Assembly (NCBI GenBank): GCA_900768105.1
Contig: CAAGBQ010000048.1
Coordinates: 1 to 39,912, forward strand
Length of the DNA: 39,912 bases
From: Oscillospiraceae bacterium
Lineage (GTDB): Bacteria; Bacillota; Clostridia; Oscillospirales; Ruminococcaceae
Reading direction: 5' to 3'
The notes under the pieces were generated by a model, which made no database searches, was not told the origin of the DNA, and worked only from the letters and a program-made list of their open reading frames with translations. Both the position numbers and the translations under genes were made by a program. Of this stretch, positions 15,200-24,305 are shown piece by piece (position 1 is the stretch's first letter; the number at the start of each line of letters is the position of its first letter).

Positions 15200-15970
15200 A
15201 TGCCTATACTTGAAATAGAAAATTTGCAAAAAAGCTTTGATGGGCAGCAGGTGCTCCGCGGAATAAGCCTTTCTGTGGAAAAAGGCGATGTTGTTGCGCT
15301 TATAGGCCCTTCCGGCAACGGAAAAACAACCCTTTTGCGCTGCATAAATTTTCTTGAAGCACCGGATGGCGGCAGTATTACGATAAACGGAGAAAAGATT
15401 TTTGACGCGGCGGACACCGCCCGCCGAAGCGAGGCGGAAATCCGCAAAAACCGCCTTCACTTCGGGATAGTGTTTCAAAATTTCAACCTTTTTCCGCAAT
15501 ATACGGCGCTGCAAAATGTGGCGCTTGCAAAGGAGCTTTTGGAGAGGGAGCGCCGCGGGTGCTCCTTTGGCAGGGAAGCAAAAGCCGCCGCAGAAAAGGC
15601 AGCGGCAGAGCTTTTGGTACAGGTTGGCCTTTCGGAAAAGGCGGGGCTTTATCCGCACCAGCTTTCCGGCGGGCAGCAGCAGCGCGTGGCAATAGCCCGC
15701 GCCCTTGCTCTGAAGCCGGACATACTCTGCTTTGACGAGCCGACCTCCGCCCTTGATCCGGAGCTGACAGGCGAGGTGCTGCGAGTAATAAAATCCCTTG
15801 CGGATGGAAGCGCCACTATGATAATCGTTACGCACGAGATGGCTTTTGCACGCGAGGTGGCAAGCAAAGTTGTGTTTATGGAAAACGGTACAATTCTGGA
15901 GCAGGGTACGCCGGAGGAGGTTTTCGAGCACCCGAAAAATCGCCGTGTGGCGGAGTTTATAAGCATATAA
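15200..15970 (+). CDS. Amino-acid ABC transporter ATPase
   Basis: GlnQ-type ATPase of 256 residues that powers uptake through the permease just upstream. Motifs: Walker A GPSGNGKTT, Q-loop VFQNFNLFPQYTALQNV, ABC signature LSGGQQQRVAIARALA, Walker B ILCFDEPTSALDPE, and switch histidine TMIIVTHEMAFAREV. Walker A has GNGKTT where most paralogues have GSGKST, a normal variant. It begins 12 bases after the permease and ends in a hairpin. Confidence 0.95.
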   Translation: MPILEIENLQKSFDGQQVLRGISLSVEKGDVVALIGPSGNGKTTLLRCINFLEAPDGGSITINGEKIFDAADTARRSEAEIRKNRLHFGIVFQNFNLFPQYTALQNVALAKELLERERRGCSFGREAKAAAEKAAAELLVQVGLSEKAGLYPHQLSGGQQQRVAIARALALKPDILCFDEPTSALDPELTGEVLRVIKSLADGSATMIIVTHEMAFAREVASKVVFMENGTILEQGTPEEVFEHPKNRRVAEFISI

Positions 15971-15974
15971 AAAA

Positions 15975-16013
15975 CAAGCGGGCAGATTCGATAAAGACGA
16001 ACCTGCCCGCTTG
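15975..16013 (+). terminator. Hairpin terminator after the amino-acid ABC operon
   Basis: Stem CAAGCGGGCAG / CTGCCCGCTTG (15975-16013) with ttcg/cgaa extending the stem; only a weak T tract (ttgaatatt) follows. Confidence 0.75.
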
Positions 16014-16054
16014 AATATTGCGAATAATCCGATGTGCCGGAGTGAGCAAACAAA

Positions 16055-16093
16055 AAATTGCAGGTATTCGGCGAAGCCGAATACCCGCAATTT
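16055..16093 (-). terminator. Intrinsic terminator of the minus-strand ATPase gene
   Basis: 18-bp stem (16076-16093 / 16055-16072) with a three-base loop and one G-U pair, followed on the minus strand by TTTTTTG, just past the stop at 16097. Confidence 0.85.
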
Positions 16094-16096
16094 ATA

Positions 16097-16956
16097 TCAA
16101 AATTCATTTTCGTGCTCAAGAAAAAATTTTCGATAGGCAAGCACACCGTGAAGCTCTGTCCATGGGCGCGGAACCGGCGGCACGGAATCCAAATCATAAA
16201 CCTTTGCACCGGAAAGTGCAAGCAAAAACGGCGAATGGGTGGAGATTATAAGCTGGCAGCGAAAAAAACGAACGGAATCCGAAAGAAATTGCGCAAGCTC
16301 CTGCTGCTTTTCCGGCGAAAGACTGTTTTCCGGCTCATCAAGGAGAGATAGAGCGCATTTTCGCGCACAGCGTTGGTAAAAAACGCAAGGGCGCTTTCCC
16401 CGTTGGAATTTTCCCTGATGTTTCGGCCGAGGTTTTTGCGGACATATTGCGATACTGTGCGGCGGCGCGCATCGTTTTGCGCCTTCAGCACTTCGTAGTC
16501 GTCAAGGCTTCTGAAGCTGTATTCGGTGTACTTTTCGCTGCGATATTGGGCAAAAAGCTCCTCGCGGCTGCGGTCTATGCCGTCGTTTATGCTGCGCAGG
16601 TCAAGAAGAAAATCAAAAACATCGTCGCTGGTCACAATGCGGCTTTCCTTTGGCGCGGCACCGCCCTCCGCGTGGCAGCGGCACACATATTCATCAAAAA
16701 ACTGGCTTTTGTTGAAGGGTGCGCCGCGGCGGATATTCAGCTTTTCCGCAATTACATTTAACATAGTGCTTTTCCCGCTTCCGTTGCCGCCGTAAAATAC
16801 GGTTATGGGTTCAAATTCAATGCGCGGCAGGCGGCGGTAGGTGAATATTCCGAATGGATAGGTGCTGTTGTAGCAGGTTTTCAGCAGCTTTTCGCAGCCG
16901 TACTGAAAATTAAGCTCATCATCCTCCGTGGGAAAGGAAAAGCTTTCAAGGTACAT
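16097..16956 (-). pseudogene. AAA/ABC-type ATPase, split by a 2-base frameshift
   Basis: Single-domain ATPase related to COG3910-type predicted ATPases (assignment from memory). The ATG at 16956 follows aaggaggcgg. Frame one gives FYGGNGSGKSTMLNVIAEKL (Walker A) and runs to SALAFFTNAVRENALYL, then shifts to nonsense that stops at 16246. Another frame supplies exactly the missing part: LLDEPENSLSPEKQQELAQF (Walker B), then IISTHSPFLLA (switch His) and a C terminus ending at the stop at 16097. The change is 2 extra bases in a CTCTATCTCTCC tract near 16342-16350; removing one CT restores about 285 residues. As read, the gene lacks Walker B and is non-functional. It could be a sequencing error. 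Confidence 0.85.
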
Positions 16957-16982
16957 TATGCCGCCTCCTTAAAACAGTGTTA

Positions 16983-17011
16983 TATATAGTTTATAGCAGG
17001 AAAGATTGCAA
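16983..17011 (-). promoter_or_regulatory. Promoter of the minus-strand ATPase gene
   Basis: On the minus strand TTGCAA (17011-17006), 17 bases, TATATA (16988-16983), about 27 bases before the start. Confidence 0.6.
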
Positions 17012-17330
17012 GAGCAATATGCGAAGGCGGCAGCCGCCGCCGAATTGAAAAAAATGAAGGGAATCCGTCAAGCTGCACAAAAATACAGGGTAATTTTTAT
17101 GCACAATGACGGTATATTTTGGCGGTTCAAAAGTTTTTTCAATAGTATCGGAATTTCGGCATATTGCACTATTGGCGCTATGTAATTTTGTATATTATGA
17201 CGGAAAACAAGAAAAAGGCGTTTTACAAACTTTATATTTATTTTACAAACAATCGCCGTAGGGAATAAAAATTATCTAAATTCCACAAAAAATATTACAA
17301 GTTTTTTACAAAGTGGTAAAGGCACAAAAA
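17012..17330. other. Intergenic region before the Fe3+-type ABC operon
   Basis: No gene seen. It is AT-rich and holds three copies of the string TTTTACAAA (near 17221, 17241 and 17312), and a 7-base inverted repeat CAATAGT (17140-17146) / ACTATTG (17168-17174). These could be regulator sites for the importer downstream; nothing identifies the regulator. Confidence 0.5.
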
Positions 17331-17359
17331 TTGATTTTACGGAGGGAAAATACTATAAT
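17331..17359 (+). promoter_or_regulatory. Promoter of the Fe3+-type ABC operon
   Basis: TTGATT (17331-17336), a 17-base spacer and a perfect TATAAT (17354-17359), with a 70-base leader containing a small hairpin (gaagc/gcttc) before the ATG. Confidence 0.8.
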
Positions 17360-17429
17360 TATAGCAATGAAGCAAAAGCTTCATATTTTATAATGACGAT
17401 TCTATTTTAAGGATCAAGGAGGAAACATT

Positions 17430-18488
17430 ATGAAAAAACTTCTCGCTGCACTGCTTGCGGCAATTATGGTTCTCGGACTTGCTGCCTGCGGCCCTACCCA
17501 GACCGGTATTGATACCGAAGACCTCGAAATCCATGAAGAAGTTACCGGCAAAGTAGTTATCTACACCTCTATGTATCAGGATATCATCGAGGCTCTTCAG
17601 GTAACTCTCGACAAAGTTTTCCCGAACTGCGACATCGAGTTCTTCCAGAGCGGCACCGGCACCATCCAGTCCAAAGTTACCGCTGAAATCGAAAGCGGCA
17701 AGCTTGGCTGCGACATCCTTATGGTTGCAGAGCCTTCTTATGCTCTTGAACTCAAGGAAATGGGCATTCTCCATGCTTACAAATCCCCCGAAGCAGCAAA
17801 CCTCGCTTTCGACTATGACCCCGATGGTTATTGGTACCCTGTTCGTATCTCCAACATGGTTCTTGCATATAACCCCGATAAATTCTCCAAAGACGAAGTT
17901 GCACAGTCCCTCAAGGATTTTGCTTATGATGAAAGCCTCAAGGGCATGATCTCCATGTCCAACCCCCTTACCTCCGGTACCGCTCTTGCTTCCGCCGTTG
18001 CCCTCAGCAGCAACTATGGCTATGAGTATTTCGATGCTCTTGCAAAACAGGAAGTTATGATCGAATCCGGCTCCGTTGCTCTTACCAAGCTTGAAACCGG
18101 CGAGTGCAAAGAAGTTATGATCCTCGAAGAATCCGTACTTAAAAAGAGAGAAGAAGAGCAGTCCAAGATCGAGTGCATCTACCCGACCGACGGCACCATC
18201 GTATGCCCTTCTCCTATCATGACCATCAAAGATGACATGAGTGCAAACGCCAACTCCGCAGCTTGCGAAGTTATCACCGACTGGTTCCTTTCCCAGGTTG
18301 GTCAGTCCGCCATCGTAAAAGGCTGGATGCACTCCGTCCGCAGTGATTATCCGGAGCCTCCGTATGACGCAATCTCCACCAAAGAAATCACTGCAAACGA
18401 AATGCCCATCGACTGGGAGTTCTGCTATAAGAACCGTTCCGAAGTTCGTACCGCTTTTGAAGAAAGAGTTAAAATGCCCGAAGGCTGA
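17430..18488 (+). CDS. ABC transporter substrate-binding lipoprotein, Fe3+/AfuA type
   Basis: Extracellular solute-binding protein of 352 residues. Signal peptide with lipobox LAAC (cysteine at residue 20). The mature part opens GKVVIYTSMYQDIIEAL and continues with FFQSGTGTIQSKVTAEIESGKLGCDILMVAE within it, the pattern of Fe3+ and phosphonate binding proteins. A late WYPVRISNMVLAYNP segment also fits. Substrate could be iron, a phosphonate or another anion complex; no tyrosine-pair analysis is conclusive by eye. Codon choice is strongly biased to C-ending codons compared with neighbours, which suggests high expression. Aaggaggaaac precedes the ATG. A hairpin separates it from the permease gene, probably allowing excess of the binding protein. 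Confidence 0.88.
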   Translation: MKKLLAALLAAIMVLGLAACGPTQTGIDTEDLEIHEEVTGKVVIYTSMYQDIIEALQVTLDKVFPNCDIEFFQSGTGTIQSKVTAEIESGKLGCDILMVAEPSYALELKEMGILHAYKSPEAANLAFDYDPDGYWYPVRISNMVLAYNPDKFSKDEVAQSLKDFAYDESLKGMISMSNPLTSGTALASAVALSSNYGYEYFDALAKQEVMIESGSVALTKLETGECKEVMILEESVLKKREEEQSKIECIYPTDGTIVCPSPIMTIKDDMSANANSAACEVITDWFLSQVGQSAIVKGWMHSVRSDYPEPPYDAISTKEITANEMPIDWEFCYKNRSEVRTAFEERVKMPEG

Positions 18489-18544
18489 TTGGCTTAACAA
18501 CAAAACAGACGGATAAAAAAGTGATTTTTTAAAAAATTACGAAT

Positions 18545-18574
18545 GCGAAAGGACGCCAAAAGGCGTCCTTTCGC
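18545..18574 (+). terminator. Hairpin between binding-protein and permease genes
   Basis: Perfect 13-bp stem GCGAAAGGACGCC / GGCGTCCTTTCGC with an AAAA loop, followed by ccttgcatttt rather than a strong T tract. More likely a partial terminator or mRNA 3'-end stabiliser than a full stop. Confidence 0.65.
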
Positions 18575-18672
18575 CCTTGCATTTTCAGAATACCAAAACT
18601 TTTCAGCGTGGCTGACTTTTTTTCGAGCTGTGGCGCTGGAAGCTCAATTCCTTCAAAAAGGGGCGGTGTGTC

Positions 18673-20385
18673 ATGGCAAAATCCGGTGCTGTTGCGGCGC
18701 CTGCGCCAAAAAAGAAATTCTATTTTGACGCAAAATGGATTATTATTTCTGCAATAATCCTTTTCCTTGTGGTGTTCGAGGTATTCCCTCTGCTTTACCT
18801 TGTTTACCGCGCGTTTTTCCCGGCAGGAAGCTTTTCTTTGGAAGCTTTTGAAAGGGTGTATACATATAAACTTAACTGGACAGCACTGCGCAATACCATG
18901 ATTACCGCAAGTGCTTCTATGGTGTTCGGCGTTTTGATAGCCTTCCCGCTTGCGTGGCTTATCGGGCGCACGAACCTTCATTTTAAAAAATTTTTCCGCA
19001 CGCTTTTTGTTATGACCTATATGGTTCCGCCGTATGTCGGTGCAATGGCGTGGCTGCGGCTTCTTAACCCCACGGTAGGTACCCTTAATCAGTTCCTTGC
19101 AAACATCTTCCACCTTTCTTCGATGCCGTTTGATATTTACAGCGTCGGCGGGCTTATCTGGGTTCTTACCACATTCTATTATCCCTATGCGTTTATAACC
19201 ATATCCCGTGCAATGGAAAAAATGGATCCTTCCCTTGAGGAAGCCTCCAAAATTTCCGGTGCGTCGCCGCTTAAAACAGTGGCGACAATCACTCTGCCGA
19301 TGATGATGCCTTCCATTGTTGCGGCGGCGCTGCTTGTTTTTGTTTCTGCGGCGTCCTGCTACGGAATCCCGTCCATTATCGGTGCGCCGGGTAATATAGA
19401 TACGGTTACAACGCGTATAATTGACTTCGTATATCTCGGCTCCAGCGAAGGACTTTCGGATGCCACAACCCTTGCGGTTTTTCTTATGCTTGTGGCGAAC
19501 ATTATTCTTTATCTTTCCACCTTTGTTGTCGGCCGTAAACAATATATCACCGTTTCGGGCAAATCCACCCGTCCGAACATTGTTGACCTTGGCAAATGGC
19601 GTATTCCGATAACGGTTCTTGTAATCGTATTTGCAATAATAGTAGTCGGTATTCCTTTTGCAACCGTATTTGCAACCTCCTTTACCACCAATATGGGCAA
19701 AAGCCTTTTTGAAGCAGGCAACTTTACCACAAAATATTGGCAGGTTATCTTTACAAGACGGCAGATTTTTAATTCCGCCAAAAACTCCCTTATTTCCGCT
19801 TCCGTGGCGGCAACCGCGGGCATTGTTATTTCCTGCGTTATGGCATATCTGCTTACCAGAACAAGGGCAAAGGGCCGCCACATTCCGGATTTCCTTATTA
19901 CTCTCGGTTCCGGTACGCCGAGTATCGTTATCGCCCTCGGTCTTATTATGACGATGAACGGAAAGTTCATCATCAATATTTACAACACCCTGTTCATCAT
20001 GATTGTTGCCTATATGGTAAAATACCTTATGATGGGTATGCGTACCATAGTTTCGGCAATGACGCAGATTCATGAATCCCTTGAAGAAGCGGCGCAGATT
20101 TCCGGCGCAAGCTGGGTACGGCGTTTTAAGGATATTACGATCCCGCTTATTGCGCCTTCGGTAGTAGCAGGTTGGTTCCTTATCTTTATGCCCTGCTTCT
20201 ATGAACTTACCATGTCAACGCTGCTTTATTCCACCGACACAAAAACCATAGGCTTCGAGCTTTATCAGTACCAGACATATCACAGCCAGCAGACGGCCTC
20301 CGCCATGGCTTCGGCAATTTTGATATTCGTTGTATTGGTCAACTGGCTGCTGAATAAGGTGACCAAGGGCAAGTTCTCAATTTGA
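18673..20385 (+). CDS. Fe3+-type ABC transporter permease, two fused permease domains
   Basis: Inner-membrane subunit of 570 residues, FbpB/SfuB type, in which two permease halves are joined. Each half carries an ATPase-docking EEASKISGAS / EEAAQISGAS loop (near residues 195 and 475). The N-terminal half begins with a membrane helix WIIISAIILFLVVFEVFPLL. The ATG at 18673 follows aaaaaggggcggtg. It pairs with the binding protein upstream and the ATPase 17 bases downstream. Confidence 0.92.
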   Translation: MAKSGAVAAPAPKKKFYFDAKWIIISAIILFLVVFEVFPLLYLVYRAFFPAGSFSLEAFERVYTYKLNWTALRNTMITASASMVFGVLIAFPLAWLIGRTNLHFKKFFRTLFVMTYMVPPYVGAMAWLRLLNPTVGTLNQFLANIFHLSSMPFDIYSVGGLIWVLTTFYYPYAFITISRAMEKMDPSLEEASKISGASPLKTVATITLPMMMPSIVAAALLVFVSAASCYGIPSIIGAPGNIDTVTTRIIDFVYLGSSEGLSDATTLAVFLMLVANIILYLSTFVVGRKQYITVSGKSTRPNIVDLGKWRIPITVLVIVFAIIVVGIPFATVFATSFTTNMGKSLFEAGNFTTKYWQVIFTRRQIFNSAKNSLISASVAATAGIVISCVMAYLLTRTRAKGRHIPDFLITLGSGTPSIVIALGLIMTMNGKFIINIYNTLFIMIVAYMVKYLMMGMRTIVSAMTQIHESLEEAAQISGASWVRRFKDITIPLIAPSVVAGWFLIFMPCFYELTMSTLLYSTDTKTIGFELYQYQTYHSQQTASAMASAILIFVVLVNWLLNKVTKGKFSI

Positions 20386-20402
20386 TGAAGGGAGAATGAA
20401 AA

Positions 20403-21476
20403 ATGGCAATAATTAAAATAGATAAAATAAGAAAATGCTTCGGCAATGTCGAAGTGTTGAAGGAATTTAATCAAGTCTTTGAGGACAAGGAGTTTGTAAC
20501 TCTTCTTGGCCCTTCAGGCTGCGGAAAAACCACAATGCTGCGTATGCTTGCGGGCTTTGAAAAGCCCACAAGCGGCACAATCACCATTGATGATAAGGTC
20601 GTTTCTTCCGATAAGACCTTTGTTCCGCCGGAAAAACGCGATATCGGAATGGTTTTCCAAAGCTATGCCGTTTGGCCGCATATGACCGTTTTTGATAATA
20701 TTGCATATCCGCTTAAAATTAAAAAGCTTCCGAAGGATGAAATAAAAAGAAAAGTCGACGCAATTATGGAGGTAGTCCACCTCAGTCAGTATGCCGACAG
20801 AATCCCTTCCCAGCTTTCCGGCGGTCAGCAGCAGCGTGTAGCTCTCGGCCGTGCGCTTGTTGCGGAGCCGAACCTCCTTCTTCTTGATGAGCCGCTTTCC
20901 AACCTTGACGCAAAGCTCCGCGAAAGCATGAGATTTGAGATTAAAGCGATTCAGAGAAAGCTTGGTATAAGCGTTGTTTATGTAACTCACGACCAGGTTG
21001 AAGCAATGACCATGTCCGACAGGGTTATTGTTATCAACGACGGCATAATTCAGCAGGTAGGCCCTCCCATGGAGATTTACCGCAAGCCGGCGAACCAGTT
21101 TGTTGCGGCGTTTGTGGGCAAAATCGACTTTATTAAGGGCGAAGCCGCAGACGGTAAAATCAACATTACCGGAACCGACCAGTATATTGATTATGACGGC
21201 GAGATTTCCGGCAAGGTTGTTGTGGCAATCCGTCCGGAGAGCATCCACCTTTGTAAAGAGGGCGGAAAGCTTCATGGTGTGCTTGATAATAAAACCTTTA
21301 TGGGCGATGTCAACGACTGCTATGTTCGTCTGCCCAACGGCAAGGGAATCCGCGTAATTGCTCCGCCGGAAACCTATGATGAGCATGAGATCGGCGAACC
21401 TATCGAAATCAATTTTGATACTTTCCATGTATATGAGGATGACGGAACCGACACCGCCACCAAGATTGTGACCTGA
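20403..21476 (+). CDS. Fe3+-type ABC transporter ATPase with TOBE domain
   Basis: FbpC/PotA-type ATPase of 357 residues. Motifs: Walker A GPSGCGKTT, Q-loop VFQSYAVWPHMTVFDNI, signature LSGGQQQRVALGRALV, Walker B LLLLDEPLSNLDAKLR, switch VVYVTHDQVEAMTMSDR. The C-terminal region from about residue 240 is a TOBE-like regulatory domain (VVVAIRPESIHLC). Third gene of the importer operon; a perfect terminator follows. Confidence 0.93.
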   Translation: MAIIKIDKIRKCFGNVEVLKEFNQVFEDKEFVTLLGPSGCGKTTMLRMLAGFEKPTSGTITIDDKVVSSDKTFVPPEKRDIGMVFQSYAVWPHMTVFDNIAYPLKIKKLPKDEIKRKVDAIMEVVHLSQYADRIPSQLSGGQQQRVALGRALVAEPNLLLLDEPLSNLDAKLRESMRFEIKAIQRKLGISVVYVTHDQVEAMTMSDRVIVINDGIIQQVGPPMEIYRKPANQFVAAFVGKIDFIKGEAADGKINITGTDQYIDYDGEISGKVVVAIRPESIHLCKEGGKLHGVLDNKTFMGDVNDCYVRLPNGKGIRVIAPPETYDEHEIGEPIEINFDTFHVYEDDGTDTATKIVT

Positions 21477-21494
21477 TATAGCATATTATAAGCA

Positions 21495-21532
21495 AATCCC
21501 GTTTCCGCAATGCGGAAACGGGATTTTTTTAA
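21495..21532 (+). terminator. Intrinsic terminator after the Fe3+-type ABC operon
   Basis: Perfect 15-bp stem (21495-21509 / 21511-21525) followed by TTTTT. Confidence 0.92.
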
Positions 21533-21608
21533 GCTTTTTTCGGAATGCGGGGAATTTATGAAGAAAACGCTGCCGCGCAGCGGTATAAGTTTGTACGGAG
21601 CAAAAGTG

Positions 21609-21654
21609 ACACATAATAAATCCTCTTGCGATTGCAAGAGGATTTATTATGTGT
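21609..21654 (-). terminator. 21-bp hairpin over the stop codon of the YbaK-like gene
   Basis: Perfect stem 21609-21629 / 21634-21654 with a GATT loop. The inner part is G+C richer, the outer part is AT. It touches the minus-strand stop codon at 21654-21656. Likely end of the 25187-21654 operon. Confidence 0.8.
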
Positions 21655-22145
21655 TATTCGCTTTCGCTTATATCTGCGGTTTTTGCGCGGGTGTATTTAA
21701 TCAGGTCGTCGGGCGCAAGCTCGATTTGGCGGCCGATTTTGCCGGCGCTTACCGTTACGGTTTTAAGCATGAGCACGGACTCGTCAATAATTGTGGGAAA
21801 AGCCTTTTTCATCCCAATGGGCGAGCAGCCGCCGTGTACATAGCCGGTAAGCGGCAAAAGCTCGGAAAGCTTTATCATTTCTATGCTTTTTTCTCCGGCA
21901 GCTTTTGCCGCCTTCTTCAGGTCAAGATTGCCCGTACCGGGCACTACGAAGACGAAATAGCCGCCCTTTGCGCCTTTGGTAACAAGAGTCTTGAACACCT
22001 CGTCCGGCGCTTTACCGAGCTTTTGGGCGGCGGTGCGAACATCAAGGGAATCGCCTTCCTCCACGGTAAAGCTGTGCGGAATATAGCTTATTTTTGCCTT
22101 ATCCAAAAGGCGCATTACATTTGTTTTATCCTCGGAGCTTTTCAC
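21654..22145 (-). CDS. ybaK: YbaK/EbsC family Cys-tRNA(Pro) deacylase
   Basis: Editing enzyme that hydrolyses Cys-tRNA(Pro). Motifs: EVFKTLVTKG (with the key lysine), GTGNLDLKKAAKAAG, and GYVHGGCSPIGMKKAFPT. The best start is GTG at 22145: GGAGGT lies 9 bases upstream. A TTG at 22154 would sit right against that site. This gives 163 residues, starting near KSSEDKTNVMRLLDKAKI. The ribosome-binding site lies in the last codons of the phosphodiesterase gene, which suggests coupled translation. Confidence 0.9.
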   Translation of the reverse strand: MKSSEDKTNVMRLLDKAKISYIPHSFTVEEGDSLDVRTAAQKLGKAPDEVFKTLVTKGAKGGYFVFVVPGTGNLDLKKAAKAAGEKSIEMIKLSELLPLTGYVHGGCSPIGMKKAFPTIIDESVLMLKTVTVSAGKIGRQIELAPDDLIKYTRAKTADISESE

Positions 22146-22150
22146 GGTGC

Positions 22151-22981
22151 TCAAACCTCCGTCATATCAAAATGCTCGCCCACGAAGGTGGAATAACCAA
22201 GGTTCGCGGCGTGCTCAACATCGTCCATGGAGTGAACGGTCCACGCCACAAGGCGCACGCCGTAAAAACGGCACATGGAAAGGCCAAGGCTTTTATCCGT
22301 AAAACGGTAAGAAATAAAATCCGGCTTTGCAATACAGTTGCTCATAAGATTGGCGAGGGCTTTGTACATCAACGGGTGGGGTTTGCCCTTCATTTCGCTG
22401 AAATTGCAGCTTAAAAAGCCGCGGATAAGCTCCGGATGGTTGCTTTTGAACCAGCGAAGCACAAACGGATTGAAGCTTACAACGACAATTTGGCCTTCAT
22501 AGCCTTTGATGAGGTCATAGACTTTTTTGAGGAAGGCTTCGTCGATTTCGGTGGAATCTGTTTTTACTTCGCAGTAAATCGGAACGCCGCCGCAAGCCGC
22601 CATAGCTTCCGAAAATGTGGGTATACGCTCCTCCGTACCAAGCAAGGGGATTTCCTTCAGCTCCGCAAGTGTAAGGTCGCGGACATTGCGGCTGTCGCCG
22701 CAAACGCGTAGGAGGGTTTCGTCATGGAATACCACAACTTCACCATCCTTTGTGGGGCGAACATCAAGCTCCACCGCAAGATTTTTCTCCGCAGAAATGC
22801 GGAACGCGGCAAGGCTGTTTTCTGGGACGGTTTTGTTATCATAAAAACCGCGGTGGCAATAAACCGCAGGCAAGTCAAACCAACGAAATTTGCCGGGAGT
22901 GGTCATATAGACAAAAACGCAAGCGCAGATAAGAAAAATGATTATCAACACCAATAAAATTGCGGAAATCACAGGATTCAT
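22151..22981 (-). CDS. Membrane-anchored glycerophosphodiester phosphodiesterase
   Basis: GDPD-family enzyme that hydrolyses glycerophosphodiesters to glycerol-3-phosphate and an alcohol. One N-terminal membrane segment (about residues 4-26) is followed by a catalytic domain. Metal and catalytic residues lie in CHRGFYDNKTVPENSLAAF (HRG and PENS), ELDVRPTKDGEVVVFHD (ELD and FHD), and IYCEVKT. The domain probably faces outside. Its ATG overlaps the transporter stop (ATGA at 22981-22978), so it is translationally coupled. Confidence 0.9.
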   Translation of the reverse strand: MNPVISAILLVLIIIFLICACVFVYMTTPGKFRWFDLPAVYCHRGFYDNKTVPENSLAAFRISAEKNLAVELDVRPTKDGEVVVFHDETLLRVCGDSRNVRDLTLAELKEIPLLGTEERIPTFSEAMAACGGVPIYCEVKTDSTEIDEAFLKKVYDLIKGYEGQIVVVSFNPFVLRWFKSNHPELIRGFLSCNFSEMKGKPHPLMYKALANLMSNCIAKPDFISYRFTDKSLGLSMCRFYGVRLVAWTVHSMDDVEHAANLGYSTFVGEHFDMTEV

Positions 22982-24279
22982 CAGTCATCACCCGCCGGAG
23001 CAAGCGCCTCCAGCTTATCTTTCTGCGCTTTTGGTTTGCTGTCGCCGTGCTTTACATTAAGCAGCATAAGGAAAGAAATGCCCATTGCACAAAGGGCATA
23101 GGGGAACAGCACGGCATAGCTTTTGAACACTTTTTCGATAAGGAAGCCCGCCACAGTGGGGGTGATTATCTGCGCCGCCATGGAGGCGGTGTAATAATAT
23201 CCTGTGTATTTGCCGATGTCGCTGCCTTTGCTCATTTCCCAAATTATCGGGAAGGTGTTTACCACAACGCAGGCATAGCCGAAACCGATAATTACGAAGA
23301 ACGGAATCATAAATACACCCGCTGCCTTTACAAATGACATAACAAGGAAGCAGAACGCCATTACGCCAAGGCCGAGCATAATTGCCTTTTTTCTGCCAAG
23401 CTTTGTGGCGATTGCGCCGGAGGGAATGTATGCGGCAACGGAAGCGACCGTTGCAACCATAAGATAGCTTGCAAAGTCGCCGCCCTTTGTGCCAAGATAG
23501 TTGGTCATATAAAGGCTGAAAAAAGTGGTAACGGCGTTATAGCCAATAAAGAAGAACGCGATGCAAAGCAGCATGAAGATAAGGCTTTTAAGGATGTCCT
23601 TCGGCATTTTTTTACCTTTGGAAAGCTCCTCGTTAAGCTCCGCTTCGGTGCTTTCATAGCCGCTGGTTTCCTCCATTTCCTTTACAAGGACATTTTCGCG
23701 GATTGTGAGCACCAAAACCACAACAGCGGCAACCATAATGCCCGCAACAATGGCGAAAATGGGGAAATAGTCCGGCTTGCCCTCTTTCGGAACAAGGAAT
23801 TTGATAAGCGCAAGAGATATGACTGCGCCTACGGCACCCATTAGGTTGATTACGGCGTTGCCCTTGCTGCGCAGGGGCTTCGGCGTAACATCCGGCATAA
23901 GAGAAACCGCAGGGGAACGGTATGTTGCCATGGCAAAAAGCGTTACGCCAAGGCAAAGGGCGAAGCCCAACAGGTTCTCTGCTTTATCGAATACCGGAAG
24001 CATAAGCATAAAGCAAACGGAGGCAAGTGTGCCCAAAATTATATAGGGGGTGCGCTTACCAAGCTTTGTGTGGGTATTATCCGAAAGGTGGCCGAAAAGC
24101 GGAAGCATAAAAAGGGCAAGCACATTATCAATCGCCATAACGCGACCGGTGGCGGCTTCGCCGATTTTAAAAGTATTTTGGAGAATAAGCGGAATTATGC
24201 TGTCATACATCTGCCAAAAGGTGCAGATTGAAAGAAAGGCGAAACCCACAAAAAGGGTGCGTTTATAATTAAGTTTCAT
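22981..24279 (-). CDS. MFS transporter, GPH/SLC45-like
   Basis: Membrane carrier of 432 residues with about 12 helices. FGHLSDNTHTKLGKRTPYII is the MFS loop 2-3 signature and resembles sugar or sucrose-type (SLC45/GPH) carriers. A hydrophilic central loop near residues 200-235 is highly charged (KEMEETSGYESTEAELNEE). Substrate cannot be assigned. Agaggg precedes the ATG. It lies between the E2-like gene (26 bases upstream) and the GDPD gene. Confidence 0.85.
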   Translation of the reverse strand: MKLNYKRTLFVGFAFLSICTFWQMYDSIIPLILQNTFKIGEAATGRVMAIDNVLALFMLPLFGHLSDNTHTKLGKRTPYIILGTLASVCFMLMLPVFDKAENLLGFALCLGVTLFAMATYRSPAVSLMPDVTPKPLRSKGNAVINLMGAVGAVISLALIKFLVPKEGKPDYFPIFAIVAGIMVAAVVVLVLTIRENVLVKEMEETSGYESTEAELNEELSKGKKMPKDILKSLIFMLLCIAFFFIGYNAVTTFFSLYMTNYLGTKGGDFASYLMVATVASVAAYIPSGAIATKLGRKKAIMLGLGVMAFCFLVMSFVKAAGVFMIPFFVIIGFGYACVVVNTFPIIWEMSKGSDIGKYTGYYYTASMAAQIITPTVAGFLIEKVFKSYAVLFPYALCAMGISFLMLLNVKHGDSKPKAQKDKLEALAPAGDD

Positions 24280-24305
24280 AATTTATGCCCTCTCTTTTTG
24301 TAAAA

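Noticed and set aside
17065..17112. CCGTCA ... TGACGG inverted repeat before the Fe3+-type operon
   Set aside because: Only 6-base arms 36 bases apart; expected by chance in AT-rich DNA.
21510..22196. Plus-strand open frame over the YbaK-like gene
   Set aside because: It runs through a terminator stem and the antisense of ybaK; no family match.
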